Positions 6,711 to 9,097 of a DNA stretch of 9,097 bases are shown here, in pieces. A program made the position numbers and the translations under genes. The number at the start of each line of letters is the position of its first letter. Position 1 is the first letter of the stretch. The stretch lies in the NCBI GenBank assembly GCA_913776405.1, contig CAJYOV010000416.1, forward strand, positions 1 to 9,097. The letters are read 5' to 3'. Under the pieces are notes generated by a model. The model made no database searches. It saw nothing but the letters and a program-made list of their open reading frames with translations, and had not been told where the DNA came from. The stretch is from Pseudobdellovibrionaceae bacterium (lineage in GTDB: Bacteria > Bdellovibrionota > Bdellovibrionia > Bdellovibrionales > JAMPXM01).

Positions 6711-6846
6711 GACTTAAACCGCGTTTGGGTTCTGAAACTAGACTGACGCCTAGGAGTTTCGCGACAAAGGACCGTGCGATTCGAGATCTTCGTGTCTCAA
6801 GGTGAGGCTGTCTCATTCCGATAAACTGAAGAGAAGACCCATGGAT

Positions 6847-6850
6847 GGAG
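6847..6850 (+). promoter_or_regulatory. Ribosome-binding site deciding the start of the second outer-membrane protein gene
   Basis: GGAG lies 8 nt before the ATG at 6859. That start gives a compact signal peptide. In-frame starts at 6802 (GTG) and 6841 (ATG) would add charged residues before it. Confidence 0.6.
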
Positions 6851-6858
6851 TCCGACGG

Positions 6859-7815
6859 ATGAAACGCGTTTTACCGATTCTTATTCCACTGCTGATCGCC
6901 AGCAGCAGCGCTCAGGCAGCTGAGCTCGAAGAGTTTTATACCGGTGTCCGTCAGATGGGCATGGGTGGTGCCTACGCAGCAGTCGTGAATGATGAAACCG
7001 CTGTTCTGACGAACCCAGCAGCTCTTGGAAAAGTGCGCGATACAACGCTCACCATCGTCGATCCAGAAGTCACCGGCTCTTGGACAAATACCAAAGTTCA
7101 GAAGCTCAGCAATTTCACGAAGCTCTTCGAGATTCAGGAACTTCTCGACGCATTAAAGACCAACCCGGGTCTTCATTGGAATTCGAAGATTCAGATTTTT
7201 CCGTCGCTCATCGGCACAAACTACGGAGTCGGCCTTCACGGCAAGTATTCTTACAACGCCGAAGTCGACAAATCCGGGACCACCTTTCGCATTGATTACG
7301 TCAACGATATCGCGGCCGCCATGGGCTACTCAGTTCGTTTGATGGACGGCATTGTGAAGATCGGTGTCGCGGGACGCGCTGTCGATCGCACGGAAATCCG
7401 CAAAGATTTGCCAGTCACTTCGACGAATTTGAGTGTTTCAAATCTCGCAAGCGAAGGTCTCGGATTAGCAGCTGACGTTGGCGTGATTTTAACTGCGCCA
7501 ATTCAGTATTTGCCGACGCTTGCGATCGTGGGTCGAGATCTTGGTAATACGAAATACAATCTGACGGATGGCATTTTCCATTCGACAACGGAGCGCCCTC
7601 AAACGACTCCGCAAACGGTTGATGTGGGGTTCGCATTCTTCCCAATCACATCGAATCAATCTCGCCTTTCTTTCACAGCTGAATACCGAGATGTTCTAAA
7701 AGCTTATTCTACAGAAACAGATTCGCTTAAACGTGTTCACGTCGGAGCGGAACTCAACACCGGCGATTATTTCTTTCTTCGGGCGGGGATGAATCAACGC
7801 TACTGGACTGCGGGC
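6859..7815 (+). pseudogene. C-terminally truncated PorV/FadL-like outer-membrane protein, paralogue of the 4641 gene
   Basis: Residues 1-319 read as an exported barrel. The signal peptide MKRVLPILIPLLIASSSAQA is cut before AELEE. The family block RQMGMGGAYAAVVNDE...TNPAAL (31-56) follows, then alternating strand-like segments. The end HVGAEL...FFLRAGMNQRYWTAG (294-319) matches HVGAEF...WRVGLNQGYFTAG of the 4641 paralogue. That paralogue then has 39 more residues to its terminal Phe. Here homology stops at WTAG (about 7815) and the frame runs on for 43 unrelated codons (RWKKSSILRA...) to a stop at 7945-7947. Those codons overlap a GH15 gene in another frame. The last strands and the C-terminal aromatic signal are missing, so stable insertion in the outer membrane is doubtful. 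The cause is either a deletion fused to the next gene or a misassembly. The start is set by GGAG 8 nt upstream. Confidence 0.8.
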
Positions 7816-7817
7816 CG

Positions 7818-8660
7818 ATGGAAAAAGAGCTCGATCTTGCGGGCTACAGGGGCAACAAACCCGTGCGCGTTGGGAACGCTGCTTTTTTACAAACGCAAAA
7901 CGATGTCTACGGTCAGATCTTGCTTTCACTCTTTCCGCTCTATGTAGATGCGCGCATCATTCACACGAAGCGCTTGGAGTCGCCGGATCTCGTTTCGCAG
8001 GTTCTCGATTTCATCGAGCGCACAATCGAAGCACCGGATGCCGGGCTTTGGGAATTCCGGAATTTTCAAAACAAGCATTGCTACACATATCTCTTCCACT
8101 GGGCCGGGGCGTCTGCTGCGGCGAAGATTGCGAATCATCTAGGCAACTCGACTCTAGTCGAGCGAGCGCTCACGTTGAAACAACGTGCCGCCGATGGGAT
8201 CGAGTCATGCTTTAACCCGGAACTTCAGGCGTACTGTTCATATGTCGGTGGGGCGGCGCTCGACGCGAGTCTTTTCCAACTCCTGACAATGGGCTACTTG
8301 TCGCCGAACTCTCCGCGGGCCCATACTCACATAAAAGCGATGGAAGAGGGGTTGCGTGCTCGTAACGGCTTGTTCTATCGCTACCGACATCCAGACGACT
8401 TCGGTGAACCTGAGGTTGCGTTTCTTGTTTGCGGCTTTTGGTACGTGCGTGCCCTCACGCATTTGAACCGTATTGACGATGCCATTCGCACGTTCGAAGA
8501 ACTGTTGAGCTACTCGAATCATCTTGGACTGTTGTCCGAAGATGTCGAGCCAGAATCGGGTAGCCAATGGGGGAATTGTCCGCAAACATATAGTCATGTC
8601 GGCGTAATTAACGCAGCTTTCGATATCTGGAAGAAGCTCGACCGGCCGGCCTTTTTGTAA
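7818..8660 (+). pseudogene. C-terminal half of a GH15 glucoamylase/trehalase-like glycoside hydrolase
   Basis: The readable frame (280 residues from the ATG at 7818; recognisable GH15 sequence may begin a few codons earlier) starts inside the catalytic domain of glycoside hydrolase family 15. LAGYRGNKPVRVGNAA (8-22) is the conserved GYRG..PVR.GNAA block. GLWEFR (76-81) carries the presumed general acid E79. LGLLSEDVEP (236-245) with E241 as likely general base, then GNCPQTYSHVGVINAA (252-267), completes the C-terminal signature. Full-length relatives have about 600 residues, with an N-terminal beta-sandwich and the first half of the (alpha/alpha)6 barrel. Both are absent here, and upstream lies the truncated barrel gene in another frame. 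GH15 enzymes release glucose from alpha-glucans or trehalose. With half the barrel gone, activity is unlikely despite both catalytic Glu. No ribosome-binding site precedes 7818. The stop is 9 bp before ppk1, suggesting a former operon. Confidence 0.85.
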
Positions 8661-8669
8661 CGGACTCAC

Positions 8670-9097
8670 ATGGCAAAAGCATCTAAAGCGAAAAAGCCTC
8701 GCGCGCCGAGGAAATCGAAAAAACATCAAGAGCAGTTTCCGGAAGATCTGCCGAGTGAGTTTTTAAATCGCGACCTCGAGTGGATCGAATTCAACGCGCG
8801 TGTTCTTCACGAAGCAATCGATGCGCGAACACCGCTCCTTGAGCGTGTGCGATTTCTTGGGATCTTCAGCTCGAATCTCGACGAATTTTTCATGAAGCGC
8901 CTGGGCGCACTCAAACGTCAGGTAGAACTTGGAATTCAGCGCCAGTCGGGTGGCCTAACGCCGCTTCAACAGCTAGCTGCGATTCGCTCGCGCGTGAATC
9001 AGCTCTTGGCTTCGCAGGCGGATTGCTTCCAGAAAATGAAGGGCGAGCTTTCGGCTGCAGGCGTTCACCTCTTGACGTGGGACAAGCTCACAGCCGT
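8670..9097 (+). CDS. ppk1: Polyphosphate kinase 1 (N-terminal part; runs off the window)
   Basis: PPK1 reversibly transfers the terminal phosphate of ATP to inorganic polyphosphate, making a phosphate and energy store used in stress responses. The visible 142 residues begin with a Lys/Ala-rich extension (MAKASKAKKPRAPRKSKKHQ). The PPK1 N-terminal domain follows: FLNRDLEWIEFNARVLHEA (31-49), then PLLERVRFLGIFSSNLDEFF (55-74) and MKRLGALK (75-82). These match the near-invariant opening of the family (R..SWL.FN.RVL.EA, PLLER..FL.IF.SNLDEFFM). The catalytic histidines lie beyond the right edge and cannot be checked. The ATG at 8670 is 9 bp after the stop of the GH15 fragment. No strong ribosome-binding site is visible, so translation may be coupled to that frame. 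Confidence 0.95.
   Translation, partial: MAKASKAKKPRAPRKSKKHQEQFPEDLPSEFLNRDLEWIEFNARVLHEAIDARTPLLERVRFLGIFSSNLDEFFMKRLGALKRQVELGIQRQSGGLTPLQQLAAIRSRVNQLLASQADCFQKMKGELSAAGVHLLTWDKLTA

Noticed and set aside
7816..7947. Extra 43 codons at the end of the truncated barrel frame as a genuine new C-terminus
   Set aside because: They overlap the GH15 frame, which carries the conserved family motifs. The barrel-frame residues there are basic and Cys/Ser-rich, with no strand pattern or terminal aromatic.
8238..8729. 163-codon minus-strand open frame across the end of the GH15 fragment and the ppk1 start
   Set aside because: It is antisense to two frames with clear family motifs, so it is a shadow of their codon use.

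Overview
The window looks like chromosomal DNA from a Gram-negative, delta-proteobacteria-like organism. My best guess is a member of the Bdellovibrionota or a relative. This rests on a PEGA-domain Ser/Thr kinase with an HRDxSPQN catalytic loop, several outer-membrane beta-barrel proteins with C-terminal aromatic residues, a lipoprotein with a clear lipobox, and moderate GC. The lineage is an inference from gene content and was not tested by a search.

Layout. (1) Positions 1-2023, minus strand: a transmembrane Ser/Thr protein kinase (cytoplasmic kinase domain, Pro-rich linker, one membrane helix, periplasmic PEGA-type domains), open at the left edge. (2) Positions 2136-2723, plus: coaE, dephospho-CoA kinase, transcribed divergently from the kinase. 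(3) Positions 2721-2783: a perfect 30-bp inverted repeat with a 3-nt loop whose first three bases are the coaE stop codon. It resembles a REP/MITE-type palindrome or a very strong terminator. (4) Positions 2845-3927, plus: a protein resembling the DUF4105/Lnb N-terminal family, with no visible signal peptide. (5) Positions 3928-4578, minus: a small secreted, probably beta-barrel protein whose stop codon abuts the stop of gene 4. (6) Positions 4641-5819, plus: an outer-membrane protein of the PorV/FadL-like type. (7) Positions 5897-6622, minus: a Cys-containing lipoprotein of unknown function. (8) Positions 6859-7815, plus: a second, paralogous outer-membrane protein that loses its C-terminus in mid-barrel. 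(9) Positions about 7812-8660, plus: the C-terminal half of a GH15 glucoamylase/trehalase-like enzyme, without its N-terminal half. (10) Position 8670 to the right edge, plus: the start of ppk1, polyphosphate kinase.

The most striking observation is the junction near 7805-7820. One beta-barrel gene runs, out of frame, directly into the middle of a GH15 gene, and neither the lost barrel end nor the lost glycosidase start is present in the window. The simplest explanation is a deletion of roughly 1 kb or more that fused two neighbouring genes; the alternative is an assembly error. The second notable element is the 30-bp perfect palindrome after coaE, next to a gene that lacks the export signal its family normally has.

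Functionally this is a mosaic of housekeeping genes (coaE, ppk1), signalling (the kinase) and cell-envelope proteins. It does not look like a single pathway. I see no tRNA, rRNA, CRISPR array, transposase or integrase. The longest gaps between genes are about 236 bp (6623-6858) and about 120 bp (2724-2844).
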